Notes: generated by a model from the sequence alone, not told the origin. Counted from the stretch's first letter, positions 7,678 to 16,024 are shown. The stretch: 64,000 nucleotides of DNA from Paracoccus gahaiensis (GCF_005048225.1 NZ_SUNI01000007.1:1-64000), one strand, 5' to 3'. Program-made: numbers and translations.

Positions 7678-8868
7678 ATGATCCACCTGACACCGACCCG
7701 CCCGACACCGATGTTCCCGACACCGACCCGCCTCCGCCTGCCCGCCCTGCTGCTCGGCACCGCGCTGGCCGCCGTCTGCACGCTCCCGGCACCCGCCCTG
7801 CCCGCACCCGTCCCGGCGGCGCCCACCCCAATCGACGCCCCGGCGCTGCCGCCAGCTGCGGGCCTGACGCGGGCAGAGGCGGCCGAGCTGACCGGCACGC
7901 TGACCGAACCGCTGGTCGGCACGGCCGCGGAGGCGCTCGGCGCGGAACTGGCGCAAGGAGTGGAGGCGCTCGCCGATCCCGAGATGATCCTGGCGCATTG
8001 CCGGGCGCGGATCGCCGGGACCCGCGCGCGGGTCGGGGCACCGCTGGCCGAGGCCGCGCTGTCGGCCTGCGAGGCCCGCGTGGCCGTCGCTCTGCGCGCG
8101 GCGGTTGAGACGCTGATCGCCCGCGACCTCGCCGCCCTCGAGGCCGCCCCGGAGACGCTGGACGGGCTCCTCGCCACCGACGGCTATGCGCTGGCGCCCC
8201 GGATCGAGGCCTGGATGAGCCGCAGTGACGCCGCCGAGGCGCTGTCGCCGCTGCGCGCCACCCTGACTGAGGCCCGCGCCGCGATGGCGACCCGGCGCGA
8301 GGCGGTCATCGCCGCGGAGACCCGTGCGCTGGACGCACGCATCGCTGCGCTGGATCCGGCCCGCGACGACCGCGATGCGTTGCCCGACTGCGCAGTTTAT
8401 GAGCAGGGCCAGCACTGGACGGCGCCGCTCCTCGGTCAGTGCCGCCAGGCGCGGGCCACCTTCGAGGCGCGGCGGACCGAGATCCGCTGCCAGCGCCTCT
8501 TCGAGGCTGCCGAGGCGCCGGAAGCACTGCAGGCCGCTCAGATCGACCTCGGCGGCGGCGAGACGGTAGCGCTGCGCATCCTCGCCTGCGAATGGGGGCT
8601 GGACGCCACCTTGGACGCCCGCGGCGGCCTCTTCTCAAAGCCGCGGCACGACCTGACCCTGCAGATCGGCACCGACGGGGCGCCCCTGACGCTGACCGGT
8701 CGGCTGCAGGCACCTGAGACCGACACATTGAGCGGCGAGACCGGCAACGATGCATGGCGCCTGACGGGCATCACCGTGACGCCCGGACGGCTGGCCGAGG
8801 ACCTTGATCCCGACACACCCGCCACCCTGCGCCAGTGTCTCGGCGATCCCGCCTCCTGCACTGAATGA
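7678..8868 (+). CDS. Exported protein of unknown function, 396 aa
   Basis: The N-terminus has a proline-rich lead (TPTRPTPMFPTPTRLR) followed by a hydrophobic stretch LPALLLGTALAAVCTLPAPALPAP, so it is a probable Sec substrate. The mature part is alanine-rich and helical (about 60-270), with four Cys residues in two loops around CAVYEQGQHWTAPLLGQC and IRCQRLF, and a beta-rich C-terminus with LTLQIGTDGAPLTLTGRL. No enzyme motif was seen. GAGG lies 6 nt before the ATG at 7678; a further in-frame ATG at 7711 would give a more standard signal peptide. It is first of three small exported-protein genes in a row (7678, 8907, 9465), probably one operon inside the island. Confidence 0.6.
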   Translation: MIHLTPTRPTPMFPTPTRLRLPALLLGTALAAVCTLPAPALPAPVPAAPTPIDAPALPPAAGLTRAEAAELTGTLTEPLVGTAAEALGAELAQGVEALADPEMILAHCRARIAGTRARVGAPLAEAALSACEARVAVALRAAVETLIARDLAALEAAPETLDGLLATDGYALAPRIEAWMSRSDAAEALSPLRATLTEARAAMATRREAVIAAETRALDARIAALDPARDDRDALPDCAVYEQGQHWTAPLLGQCRQARATFEARRTEIRCQRLFEAAEAPEALQAAQIDLGGGETVALRILACEWGLDATLDARGGLFSKPRHDLTLQIGTDGAPLTLTGRLQAPETDTLSGETGNDAWRLTGITVTPGRLAEDLDPDTPATLRQCLGDPASCTE

Positions 8869-8906
8869 CCCCGACCCTCACCCTACCCCACCGAAGGAAA
8901 TCCCGC

Positions 8907-9401
8907 ATGAAGACGTCCCCGTTCCTCGCCGCCGCGCTGGCCCTGCCCACTGTCCTCGCCCTGCCCGGCCCCGTGCTGGCCAAGCCCTACCTCGGCCGCT
9001 GCCACATGGGCGAGTGCCTGCACTACGACCAGGTCTCGCGCAGCGTGATCGGCACTGGCAGCGCGGCCGTGCCGGGCGCGCTGGTCCTCGTCGCACTCCG
9101 GAGCGCCGTTTCGGACCGCGCCGACCCCGACCCCGCTACGCTGGACTGGGAGGCGCCCGCCCCGGTGCAGGTCTTCTGCGCCATGGACCGCCCGGCCTAC
9201 CGCTTGGCCGACGGCGCCTACCAGGGCCTCGACCTGGTCACCCCCGCCGGTGCCACCACGCTGGTAGCCGCAATCTATCTCCACGCCTGCCACCCGGGCG
9301 CGGAGATCTCCGACGACCCCTTCGCCGCCGCGCGCGCCCTGGGCTACGCCGCCACCCCCATGATGGTCCATGCCAATCTCGACGCGCTGACCCGGCGCTG
9401 A
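8907..9401 (+). CDS. Exported protein of unknown function, 164 aa
   Basis: Signal peptide MKTSPFLAAALALPTVLALP with likely cleavage near PVLAKP. The mature part has four Cys residues (GRCHMGECLHYD, QVFCAMD, LHACHPG), consistent with two disulfides in the periplasm. No family was recognised. The ATG at 8907 has AAGGA 9 nt upstream, and the reading frame before it shows no signal-like residues. It lies 38 bp after the previous exported-protein gene and 63 bp before the next. Confidence 0.65.
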   Translation: MKTSPFLAAALALPTVLALPGPVLAKPYLGRCHMGECLHYDQVSRSVIGTGSAAVPGALVLVALRSAVSDRADPDPATLDWEAPAPVQVFCAMDRPAYRLADGAYQGLDLVTPAGATTLVAAIYLHACHPGAEISDDPFAAARALGYAATPMMVHANLDALTRR

Positions 9402-9464
9402 GCGCGCCCCGCCCGAGCGGCGCACGCCGCGCCGCCGGGCCCTCATTCCCGAAGGACCGAACCC

Positions 9465-9758
9465 ATGACCCTGCCTGCCCGCCCCCTGCTCATTGCCGCC
9501 GCCCTGGCCGTCCCCGCCCTCGCCGCAGTCCTGCTCCTCTCCGCCAGCGGGTCCCTCAGTTCCACAGACCGCCGCCTGATCGACCGGTGGGACGAGACCG
9601 TCGAGACCTGCTTCGACGCGGGCCGCGACACGCTCGACCGCTCCGCCGCGTGCCTTCAGGGTAAGCGGCTCCGCGAGGAGATCGAGGCCCGCGGCCTCTG
9701 CCTCGATCTAACCGAACGCGAAGGAAGCTATCGTGGCGTGTCGCGCTGCGATGGATGA
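9465..9758 (+). CDS. Small exported or membrane-anchored protein, 97 aa
   Basis: An N-terminal hydrophobic segment (PLLIAAALAVPALAAVLLL) is followed by a hydrophilic domain with Cys pairs: ETCFDAGRDTLDRSAACLQGK, ARGLCLDL and SRCDG. GAAGGA precedes the ATG by 8 nt. It is either cleaved or kept as a membrane anchor. No family was recognised. It is last of the three-gene exported-protein series and is followed by a 14-bp inverted repeat. Confidence 0.6.
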   Translation: MTLPARPLLIAAALAVPALAAVLLLSASGSLSSTDRRLIDRWDETVETCFDAGRDTLDRSAACLQGKRLREEIEARGLCLDLTEREGSYRGVSRCDG

Positions 9759-9770
9759 AGGAAGGGGTGA

Positions 9771-9809
9771 CAGCACGCTTGGATATCCAGCGGGCATCCA
9801 AGCGTGCTG
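9771..9809. repeat. Perfect 14-bp inverted repeat after the exported-protein genes
   Basis: CAGCACGCTTGGAT (9771-9784) and ATCCAAGCGTGCTG (9796-9809) pair perfectly around an 11-nt loop. There is no T-run after either arm, so it is a weak or factor-dependent terminator, or a protein-binding site. Confidence 0.6.
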
Positions 9810-10400
9810 CAACCAATAGGAAGCGGGAATAACTGACCCCATGCCCTCTCGGCTCTCCTATCCTTGGATCATACCGGCACATCGTGTTTCTTCAGGACGA
9901 TAGGCTCAGATAAATCTCCCACACCAGCAAACCCCTTATTTATTAGCAAAAATTTGAAAACGCCGACACCATGTATTCAAAACCGGAAAGATGACCACGG
10001 AACCCCGATCCTTTCGCCTTTTTTATGCTCCCCCCCGTAGTTGTGGAAACTTGCTGTGCCGTTAGACTGTGGCCGCACAGCAAGTATCCACACACGAAAT
10101 CCGGGCAAGAGGACGATCACCAAAATAACACGTCAGAACCGGTCGTAAAAAATCGTCATGGCTAAAAACTAACGTTAGCTCTCTCCTTAAGACCGACGCT
10201 GCGGCGCTGTGTCGAGCAGCATCACGAGTTCGTAATGACGTCTCAAGCAAGACATTTGATCAGAGCAATCCGCCGCTTTCCAGCTACCGATCTGCGCTTC
10301 ACCTACCGCGCTCTTTTCCACGGGCTCGACGCCGCTGGCCTTGACTAGACAGTTTGGAAAGCAGGTTCACCTAGGACAGCAACGGCCGCAGCGTTCAGAT
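9810..10400. other. AT-richer intergenic stretch containing a large inverted repeat
   Basis: No convincing gene is seen. The stretch contains the 10042-10092 inverted repeat and the 10-bp palindrome CTAACGTTAG (10169-10178). Base composition is less GC-rich than the flanks. It may hold an origin, a transfer origin or decayed sequence. Confidence 0.4.
10042..10092. repeat. 17-bp inverted repeat with DnaA-box-like arms
   Basis: TGTGGAAACTTGCTGTG (10042-10058) and CACAGCAAGTATCCACA (10076-10092) pair with a single mismatch around a 17-nt loop. The right arm contains GTATCCACA, one base from the DnaA box TTATCCACA. It could be a replication, transfer or recombination site of the element. Confidence 0.5.
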
Positions 10401-10853
10401 CTAGGTCCGCAAAAGGACACCGACCGTCATCGCCGAGTTGTCGGGGTGGGCAATGGCCCAGGAATTTGATGCCATCTATCCGACAACCAGATGCAGGATA
10501 GTCATCACAAACAAGGAAAGCGCGAAGACGATCGAGCCCGCGTTCCAAATTGGCAGACCGACAGCCCCCAGACCGGCCGAGACCAGCACCGATCCCATCC
10601 AGGCGTCCAGCGCGGACCTTGTCACCGCACCCAAAACGGTGATCCCCTACTGCCCGCCGGCCAGCATCAGCGCCAGGTCGTTCATGCCCGGCAGAGCCAG
10701 GCGGGGGGACCGGCTGTCGGGAACCAACTCCTGAAGGTTGTGGCGACGCGCGCCCGGCAGCACTAATCCGATGATCACGAACAGCGCGCTGAGCGCGATC
10801 AGCGCCGACGATGACGGGTGGTTCTGGCCGTGGCGTTCGGTGCGGGCGCGCAT
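10401..10853 (-). pseudogene. Decayed CNNM/DUF21 (HlyC/CorC-type) membrane protein
   Basis: Read from 10853 leftwards in one frame, the sequence follows the transmembrane CNNM domain of CorC/TlyC-type proteins: ALIALSALFVIIGLVLPGAR, then LALPGMNDLALMLAGGQ-stop-GITVLGAVTRSALDAW, then SIVFALSLFVMTILHLVVG-stop-MASNSWAIAHPDN. These correspond to the family's LSATQLGIT and FLHIVLGELVPKSLAL blocks. In-frame TAG codons at 10647-10649 and 10476-10478 break it, and the cytosolic CBS domains are absent. It is therefore a relic. The family assignment rests on pattern memory. Confidence 0.55.
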
Positions 10854-11166
10854 GACCGTCTCCTGACCGACGCAAGCTGATCGGCAGGCACAATCTGGCC
10901 GCAGCTACACATGCAAGGTGACCTAATCATGCGGATACTGCGCCTTGACGCAATTGAACGCACCACGATCAAAGACCAGATCGTGGTCCAGCGCTCCGAA
11001 CTCGGCGAGACGTTCGGCGGTATAGGCATTCGAGGTATTGGCGGTGATCTAGTCGGTGTCGTTGGACATGCCGGGCGTAATCGTCACCAAGCGTTCACCA
11101 TGCCCTGCTTAAGGACACACGCCTGTCTCGTGCTTCCTCAACTCGAAATGCCATCATCACTCTCAG

Positions 11167-11201
11167 CTCCCCTCCCCTCCCCTCCCTCCCTCCCTCCCTC
11201 C
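11167..11201. repeat. Polypyrimidine microsatellite, G-quadruplex-prone on the minus strand
   Basis: Units of CCCCT and then CCCT repeat without interruption. The minus strand therefore carries about seven runs of three or four G separated by single A, a strong G-quadruplex and slippage candidate. Confidence 0.75.
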
Positions 11202-11475
11202 AAGAAAGATTAGCCGAAAACTCAAGTTCCAAACGGTCCAGTTCTCACGAGTGTGGGGGGGATTACCGGGGTAACAACCTTGGACAGCATCAGCATGTCC
11301 AGCCTTTCGAAAGCGAAGGGAACGCCCAGACACCCTCTCGATAAAGACACTTCGAGTGTAACCAACAGTTCTTGGACAGTGCTGCCGCTGATGATTATCG
11401 GTGTCATGATTCGCTTTCTGCATCCAGAACAATTCTGATTAGCTGCTGTCATTTATCAATGCTATTTCCAAAAAC

Positions 11476-11495
11476 AATTAAAAATAATTAAAAAG
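11476..11495. repeat. 10-bp direct repeat in the AT-rich leader of the mob genes
   Basis: AATTAAAAAT (11476-11485) is followed at once by AATTAAAAAG (11486-11495). This is the lowest-GC segment of the window outside the reverse transcriptase gene and lies 130 bp before the mobilization operon. Confidence 0.5.
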
Positions 11496-11627
11496 TCTCG
11501 AACCACTCCTCCAATCCTTAAAAAGGTCAATTTTTGGTTTTTTTCTCGCGCATTCTTGGAATCTATTTGACTCCAGTGTCGCCGAAATAGTCTGCATTGA
11601 TCCGGCCACGACTAGGAGAGGAAATCC

Positions 11628-11972
11628 ATGACTAGAGACAGCGACAAAATCGGCCATAGCAAGAAGTCAAAGCGTATCAAGGGTCCGATAAAAAAAGAGC
11701 GGACACCGCGAATGACAGACACGGATTGGTCGTCCATTCTGGTCAGTGCAAAAGCCAATGGCCGATCGACAGGTGACTATCTTGTATGGCTCCATCATGG
11801 CAAAGGAAGGACGTCGGATATTCATCCAGCAAAAGGTGTGGCTCTCGCTGCCTTGATTAGCGCGGTCACTCAAATAACGCATTTGGTTGCTCAGATCGAC
11901 AGCGTGCAGGACAATGATTTCGAGTTGCTTCTCAAAGTCCATTCAATCGTGACACGTCTGATTGAGTCATAA
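11628..11972 (+). CDS. Putative mobilization accessory protein
   Basis: 114 aa with a lysine-rich basic N-terminus (about 1-28), then a compact helical domain (DWSSILVSAKANGRSTGDYLVWLHHGKG and an ALISAVTQITHLVAQIDSV helix). It has the size and charge of MobC-like oriT-binding helper proteins. No exact family match is claimed. The ribosome binding site GGAGAGG lies 8 nt before the ATG. Its stop overlaps the relaxase start (shared base at 11972), so the pair is translationally coupled. The moderate GC content, below the chromosomal part, fits acquisition with the element. Confidence 0.55.
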   Translation: MTRDSDKIGHSKKSKRIKGPIKKERTPRMTDTDWSSILVSAKANGRSTGDYLVWLHHGKGRTSDIHPAKGVALAALISAVTQITHLVAQIDSVQDNDFELLLKVHSIVTRLIES

Positions 11973-13978
11973 TGATAATCACCGCGTCGAAATACTCCGG
12001 GGCGTGTGAGAAAAGTAGTCCTGCTAAGGCAATACGCTATTTAGTCGGGACCACGGTCACGAAGACCATCGGCCAGCGCGACCATGACGTGGTGCGGGAC
12101 CCTGTGCCTGAAACGCTTTTCGGCGACGCCCAGACCGTAGGGACATTTTTGACGTCGCTCCCCTTCAAGCCAAAATATTTGTCCATGACGGCAAGTTTTG
12201 CCGCAGATGAAGTCGATGCTCGCGCGTTCAGCGCAGGCGGATGGCGCAGGGAGGCCGGTCACTTCATCGCGACGATCCTAGACGCGAGCTATGCAGGAAT
12301 ACCGGGACCTTGCCGTCCCCCCACCTTCGTCAATACGCATGTCAATACAGGGCGGCTCGAAATCAATTTTCTTTTGCCGCGCGCCGTCATCGATGGGCGG
12401 GCACGGCTCAAAAGCTTCACCCCTTTCCCGCCTAGGGAAATCTACACCGCGTTTCGTGTCGCACTGCAAGAAGTCCTAATTGACCGCTTTTCGCTCTTCG
12501 ACCCAAACGACCCGCTGCGCACGCAGCTCTTCAAGTTTCCGGACTGGATACACAAGGAACATTCCGGCGCCCTCCGCGAGCGCTTGGATGGACATGCCCT
12601 ATTCCACCTGATTGAGCAGGGGGTCGCGGCCGCCGAACGCGGCTTGGTGCATAATCGCGTCGACCTCATCGAGCAGCTCATCCCTGATCTGGCTGTGGCC
12701 GGCTTCGAGATCGATCACCTGACACCGACCGCCGTAACGATCAATCCGATCGCCGAAAGGAAACCCATACGGGTGAAAGGCTTCTGCTTCACCGACGCGT
12801 TCCGATCCGAACAGGACATCAGAGACCTCCGTGACCGGAATGGTCCGATGAAGATCAAACGAGAGATCCGACTGCGGACCGCCGAGGCGAGGTTTATCAG
12901 ATACCGGAACAGATACGCGAACGAACGCGCGCAGAAGGAGGGCCATCCCGGGCCTGACCCACTTATGGATCTGGCTGATATCCCGCGCGTAATCTTGCCT
13001 GCATGCCACCCTGATAAAGGTAATCCCCATGACGACAGAATACCCCTACACGACGGCGGTGCTCTCCCCGTTCCGTCGCCGCATGAGCCGGATAGCTTCG
13101 GCACTGACATTGCACCGGCAGAGCATCCAACAGTTGAAGGTGGCACAGACCCGTTTGGAGGACAGGCTTACCGTCCTGGACGAGCAGAACCGGAATCTTC
13201 GGAAGCACATCACCCGGGCGGACCGGGAGATCCGGGACCTGCGGATTGCCTTGGGAATTCTCAGCTCACTCGGCTCGTCGAACAGCTGAGACCGATATTC
13301 CAACGGACCATGGCCCGCATCCGGAGGAACCGCATGGTTATGGCGATCGCCACAAGCCTTGAGGTCCATGCTACCGCCGCTCTACCCGAAATTTCAGCTC
13401 TAATCGCCACCTTGGAGGAGACCAATGACAGATACGACCGCGCCCAACACCGGCACCCCAGCCTCGATGGAGCAGATCAACGACCTCATCGCGCAGTTGA
13501 AGACCTTCAACAACCTCCTGGCCGATCTGCTCCGGGACCGGGATCAGCCGGCAATTTCGGACGTGATCCGGGATCACCTCATCGCGGTGCAGAAGATCGA
13601 GGCCAGCTTCACGGCCGCAACCGAGCATCTGATCGCCGCACTGCGTCGTCAGGAGGCGCTCGACCGATCGTCTCGGGATCAGTCCATCTTGGAGCGGCTT
13701 GGACGGCTGGAGGCACAGAACAGCAGGGTCCTCGACCTCCTCGGGCACCCGATGGCCGGGGCGTCCGACGACTGACCCGGGCCGACATGATCCGCGCGGC
13801 GCATCATCAGGCTGACGCTTTCGGAGAACCCCTCACGGGGCTTCGCTTCACTGCCGACGAACTCGGGTCGCTGATGATCGTCCGGGTCGGCGATCAAATG
13901 TGGCAACACGATGGGAGGCGCTTTGATCCCGTCGACCCTGAACATCAGGCGGACGAAGATCTATCATTGCGCCAGTGA
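11972..13978 (+). CDS. Relaxase/mobilization nuclease with long C-terminal extension
   Basis: 668 aa. The N-terminal about 230 residues carry the pattern of small-plasmid relaxases: KAIRYLVG, a DVVRDPVPETLFGD segment, and VNTHVNTGRLEINFLLPRAV, which matches the H-x-D/N-x-GR-x-EIN...P block in which the His coordinates the nicking metal. The enzyme would nick oriT and pilot DNA into a recipient using another element's transfer apparatus. From about residue 353 (13030) this frame becomes rich in R, P, G and H, and two better-coding genes occupy another frame. The C-terminal 64 residues (TGLRFTADELGSLMIVRVGDQMW) again look genuine. Either the extension is really translated as dual-coding DNA, or the true product ends by frameshift. 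No stop occurs before 13976. Confidence 0.65.
   Translation: MIITASKYSGACEKSSPAKAIRYLVGTTVTKTIGQRDHDVVRDPVPETLFGDAQTVGTFLTSLPFKPKYLSMTASFAADEVDARAFSAGGWRREAGHFIATILDASYAGIPGPCRPPTFVNTHVNTGRLEINFLLPRAVIDGRARLKSFTPFPPREIYTAFRVALQEVLIDRFSLFDPNDPLRTQLFKFPDWIHKEHSGALRERLDGHALFHLIEQGVAAAERGLVHNRVDLIEQLIPDLAVAGFEIDHLTPTAVTINPIAERKPIRVKGFCFTDAFRSEQDIRDLRDRNGPMKIKREIRLRTAEARFIRYRNRYANERAQKEGHPGPDPLMDLADIPRVILPACHPDKGNPHDDRIPLHDGGALPVPSPHEPDSFGTDIAPAEHPTVEGGTDPFGGQAYRPGRAEPESSEAHHPGGPGDPGPADCLGNSQLTRLVEQLRPIFQRTMARIRRNRMVMAIATSLEVHATAALPEISALIATLEETNDRYDRAQHRHPSLDGADQRPHRAVEDLQQPPGRSAPGPGSAGNFGRDPGSPHRGAEDRGQLHGRNRASDRRTASSGGARPIVSGSVHLGAAWTAGGTEQQGPRPPRAPDGRGVRRLTRADMIRAAHHQADAFGEPLTGLRFTADELGSLMIVRVGDQMWQHDGRRFDPVDPEHQADEDLSLRQ
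13029..13289 (+). CDS. Nested coiled-coil protein inside the relaxase gene
   Basis: 86 aa in the +1 frame relative to the relaxase. GC3 is high and the heptad pattern clear: IQQLKVAQTRLEDRLTVLDEQNRNL, then KHITRADREIRDLRIALGIL. AAGG lies about 9 nt before the ATG. The arrangement resembles MobB-type genes nested within mobA on RSF1010-like plasmids. The protein may help the relaxase bind DNA or the membrane; function is inferred from position. Confidence 0.6.
   Translation: MTTEYPYTTAVLSPFRRRMSRIASALTLHRQSIQQLKVAQTRLEDRLTVLDEQNRNLRKHITRADREIRDLRIALGILSSLGSSNS
13425..13775 (+). CDS. Second nested helical protein inside the relaxase gene
   Basis: 116 aa in the same frame as the 13029 gene. 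Helical blocks are MEQINDLIAQLKTFNNLLADLL, ISDVIRDHLIAVQKIEASF and QSILERLGRLEAQNSRVLDLL. GGAGG lies 9-13 nt before the ATG. The relaxase frame over this stretch has the composition of a shadow frame, so this product is the more credible one. It is probably a mobilization accessory or coiled-coil partner. Confidence 0.6.
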   Translation: MTDTTAPNTGTPASMEQINDLIAQLKTFNNLLADLLRDRDQPAISDVIRDHLIAVQKIEASFTAATEHLIAALRRQEALDRSSRDQSILERLGRLEAQNSRVLDLLGHPMAGASDD

Positions 13979-14201
13979 ACCATCATGGAACACCGAGCAC
14001 CGAGGCATCCAGGGTTATGACCGAAGGATCTGTCGTGAAATTGTGCAGCAGCCGAAAGGCGTCTCACACAGCGCAGGATTTACGGTCTTGTGTTCGCGAT
14101 CGTCAGACACCACAGTAGAGTATAGATAATGTCACCCAAAGCGCGGAACCTTGCACGGTGTGTGGAAAAGCGCGTGAGATTTCAATTGACTTCGAAAGTC
14201 A

Positions 14202-14225
14202 GTTCGAATCCTACCGCCCCAGCCA
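14202..14225 (+). other. Attachment-site scar: 3' end of tRNA-Gln
   Basis: From the T-loop to the CCA end, 24 bases match the 3' part of an alphaproteobacterial tRNA-Gln: TTCGAAT loop, CCTAC T-stem, acceptor strand CGCCCCA, discriminator G, CCA. The partner T-stem strand upstream (GTCAG) does not pair and no tRNA body precedes it, so this is not a gene. A 5-bp inverted repeat GACTT-CGA-AAGTC (14188-14200) abuts it. This is the standard appearance of the distal att site of an element integrated into a tRNA 3' end. It marks the right border of the island; the intact tRNA-Gln should lie left of the window. Confidence 0.75.
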
Positions 14226-14428
14226 ATCTTTCGCAAAGCGTTGATCCGGAATAAAAACTTCCCCGTATGGGATACGGATCCTCTCTGCGCTGTGAAGCGG
14301 ATCGTGGGCCATCATGGCCAGCGCCCCGGCGGAGATCGCCCCGGCCCCGGACACCCGTCGCGGCATGGCCTTGCGCGGCGATTCATGGCAGGCCTCGCCC
14401 TGACCCCGCGACGACCAAGGACATCCCC

Positions 14429-15910
14429 ATGCGGTTCTGGACCACGATCACCCTGATCCTTCTGCTCTCCGCCGTCGGTCTGACCTACGAGATCGCCGCC
14501 GGCCGCGTGCTGGCGCCCTTCTTCGGCACCTCGCTGGTGACCTGGACCTCGGTCATCGCGACGATCCTGGCGGGGTTCTCGCTTGGCAGCGCGCTTGGCG
14601 GGCTGATCGCCGAGCGTGAGCGGGCGGCGGCGGTCCGGTCGGTGCGTCTGGCGCTGGTCGCGACGGCGGTCCTGATGGCCCTGTCGCCGGCCGTGCTGGG
14701 CCTGATCTATGCCCTGGGCGCGCGCGAGACGGGCGGGATGCTGCTGGCCGTGGTCGTGGCCTTCTTTCCCGCCTCGGTGCTGGTCAGCTTCCCCTCGCCT
14801 TACCTCGCCAAGCTGGCGGTCGAGGCGCGGCCCGGGCGCGAGGGGTCCTCGCTTGGCCTGGTTCTGGCGGCGGGCTCGGTCGGCGCCATCGTGGGGGCGA
14901 TCCTGGCGGGCTTCGTGGCGCTGCCGCTGGCGGGGTCGGTCGCGACCTTCGCGGGCTGCGCCCTGGCGGTGCTGCTCTGCGTGCCGCTGATCCGGGGCGG
15001 GACCGGCGGCACCGGGATCGGCACCCTCGCCCGCAAGCCGGGGGTGGTCCTGTCGGTCGCGGCGGGGGGGCTGGTGGTCCTGGCCACCACGGCCAGCGGG
15101 CCGCTCTGCCGCTATGAATCCGGCCTGTCCTGCATCGACGTGCAGCGTCAGGGCAGCGCGGTCTATCTTCTGTCCGATCGCGTCCAGCAGGCGGCCGAGC
15201 GCAGCCTGGCCGAGGATGCCGCGCCCGCCGAACGGCTGGTCATGCCCTATACGCAATGGATCTGGGCGCGCATGGACCGCGATCTGGGGACGGACCCAAA
15301 GGTGCTGTTCATCGGCGGCGGCGGCTACACCCTGCCCACCATGCTTCTGGCTTCGCGCCCCGAGGCCGAGGCCGTCGCGGTCGAGATCGACCCGCTGATC
15401 ACCCGGGTGGTGCGGGATCACCTGCCCTGGGCGGGCGCCACGATCGCGCAAGTCGGCTTTGAGGCGGGCGTCGACGCAGGCCCCGAAGGCGGCGAGGATC
15501 GCCTTGGCATCGTCCATGCGGATGGGCGGGTCTTTCTGAACCAGACCGACCACCGGTTCGATGCGGTGGTGATGGATGCGTTCTCCTCGGGCTCGGTCCC
15601 GGCGCATCTGGCCACGCGCGAGACCTACGCCCGGCTGCGCGAGATGGTCGACGGCCCCGTCTATGTGAATTTGATCGACGCCCCTGATGGCCCGCTGGTG
15701 CGCGGCATCCATGCGATCCTGGGCGAGCTCTATCCTCATGTCGAGGCCGTGCAGGGGCCGGTCAGCCCCCGGGGCCGGGCCAATCTTCTGCTGGCGGCCT
15801 CGGACCAGCCGCTGCCGGACCTCGACGCCCTGCCCGAGGGCTATGGCGCGGTGCGGATCGGACCGGGCCGTGCCTTCACCGATGATCGGGGCTGGGTCGG
15901 GCATCGTTAG
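14429..15910 (+). CDS. Membrane-fused spermidine-synthase-like protein
   Basis: 493 aa. The first about 220 residues form some seven hydrophobic segments (MRFWTTITLILLLSAVGLTYE onward), with the LTYEIAAGRVLAPFFGTS start typical of fused MFS/spermidine-synthase proteins. The C-terminal half is a polyamine-synthase-type Rossmann domain with VLFIGGGGYTLP (about 290-301), AVEIDP and VVMDAFSSGSVP. These proteins bind decarboxylated SAM or SAM in the family at large; the substrate of the membrane-fused branch is not settled. The start at 14429 has AAGGA 8 nt upstream. It is the first chromosomal gene after the island border. Confidence 0.8.
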   Translation: MRFWTTITLILLLSAVGLTYEIAAGRVLAPFFGTSLVTWTSVIATILAGFSLGSALGGLIAERERAAAVRSVRLALVATAVLMALSPAVLGLIYALGARETGGMLLAVVVAFFPASVLVSFPSPYLAKLAVEARPGREGSSLGLVLAAGSVGAIVGAILAGFVALPLAGSVATFAGCALAVLLCVPLIRGGTGGTGIGTLARKPGVVLSVAAGGLVVLATTASGPLCRYESGLSCIDVQRQGSAVYLLSDRVQQAAERSLAEDAAPAERLVMPYTQWIWARMDRDLGTDPKVLFIGGGGYTLPTMLLASRPEAEAVAVEIDPLITRVVRDHLPWAGATIAQVGFEAGVDAGPEGGEDRLGIVHADGRVFLNQTDHRFDAVVMDAFSSGSVPAHLATRETYARLREMVDGPVYVNLIDAPDGPLVRGIHAILGELYPHVEAVQGPVSPRGRANLLLAASDQPLPDLDALPEGYGAVRIGPGRAFTDDRGWVGHR

Positions 15911-16024
15911 GCTGCGGCCTCCCTGCCGGTGCGGGACCCCCTCTCGGTCACTTGAATGGACCGGGGGGCCGCCCGGACCTACCCTGACAGGATCGACGCC
16001 CGACCCGAGGAAGGATCCGCCCCG

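Larger units (their letters stand above)
10854..11627. other. Mostly gene-free stretch before the mobilization genes
   Basis: On the minus strand a stop-interrupted frame reads ERLAEFGALDHDLVFDRG and AFNCVKAQYPHD; it looks like a second decayed gene of unknown identity (about 10905-11105). The polypyrimidine tract (11167-11201) and an AT-rich part (about 11455-11570) follow. The AT-rich part directly before the mobilization genes is the most likely position for an oriT, but no known nic sequence was recognised. Confidence 0.4.

Noticed and set aside
10062..10250. 62-codon frame on the minus strand near the inverted repeat
   Set aside because: No ribosome binding site or family resemblance, and its end coincides with the repeat.
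1..14225. Prophage
   Set aside because: No capsid, portal, terminase or tail genes; the mobility gene is a relaxase.
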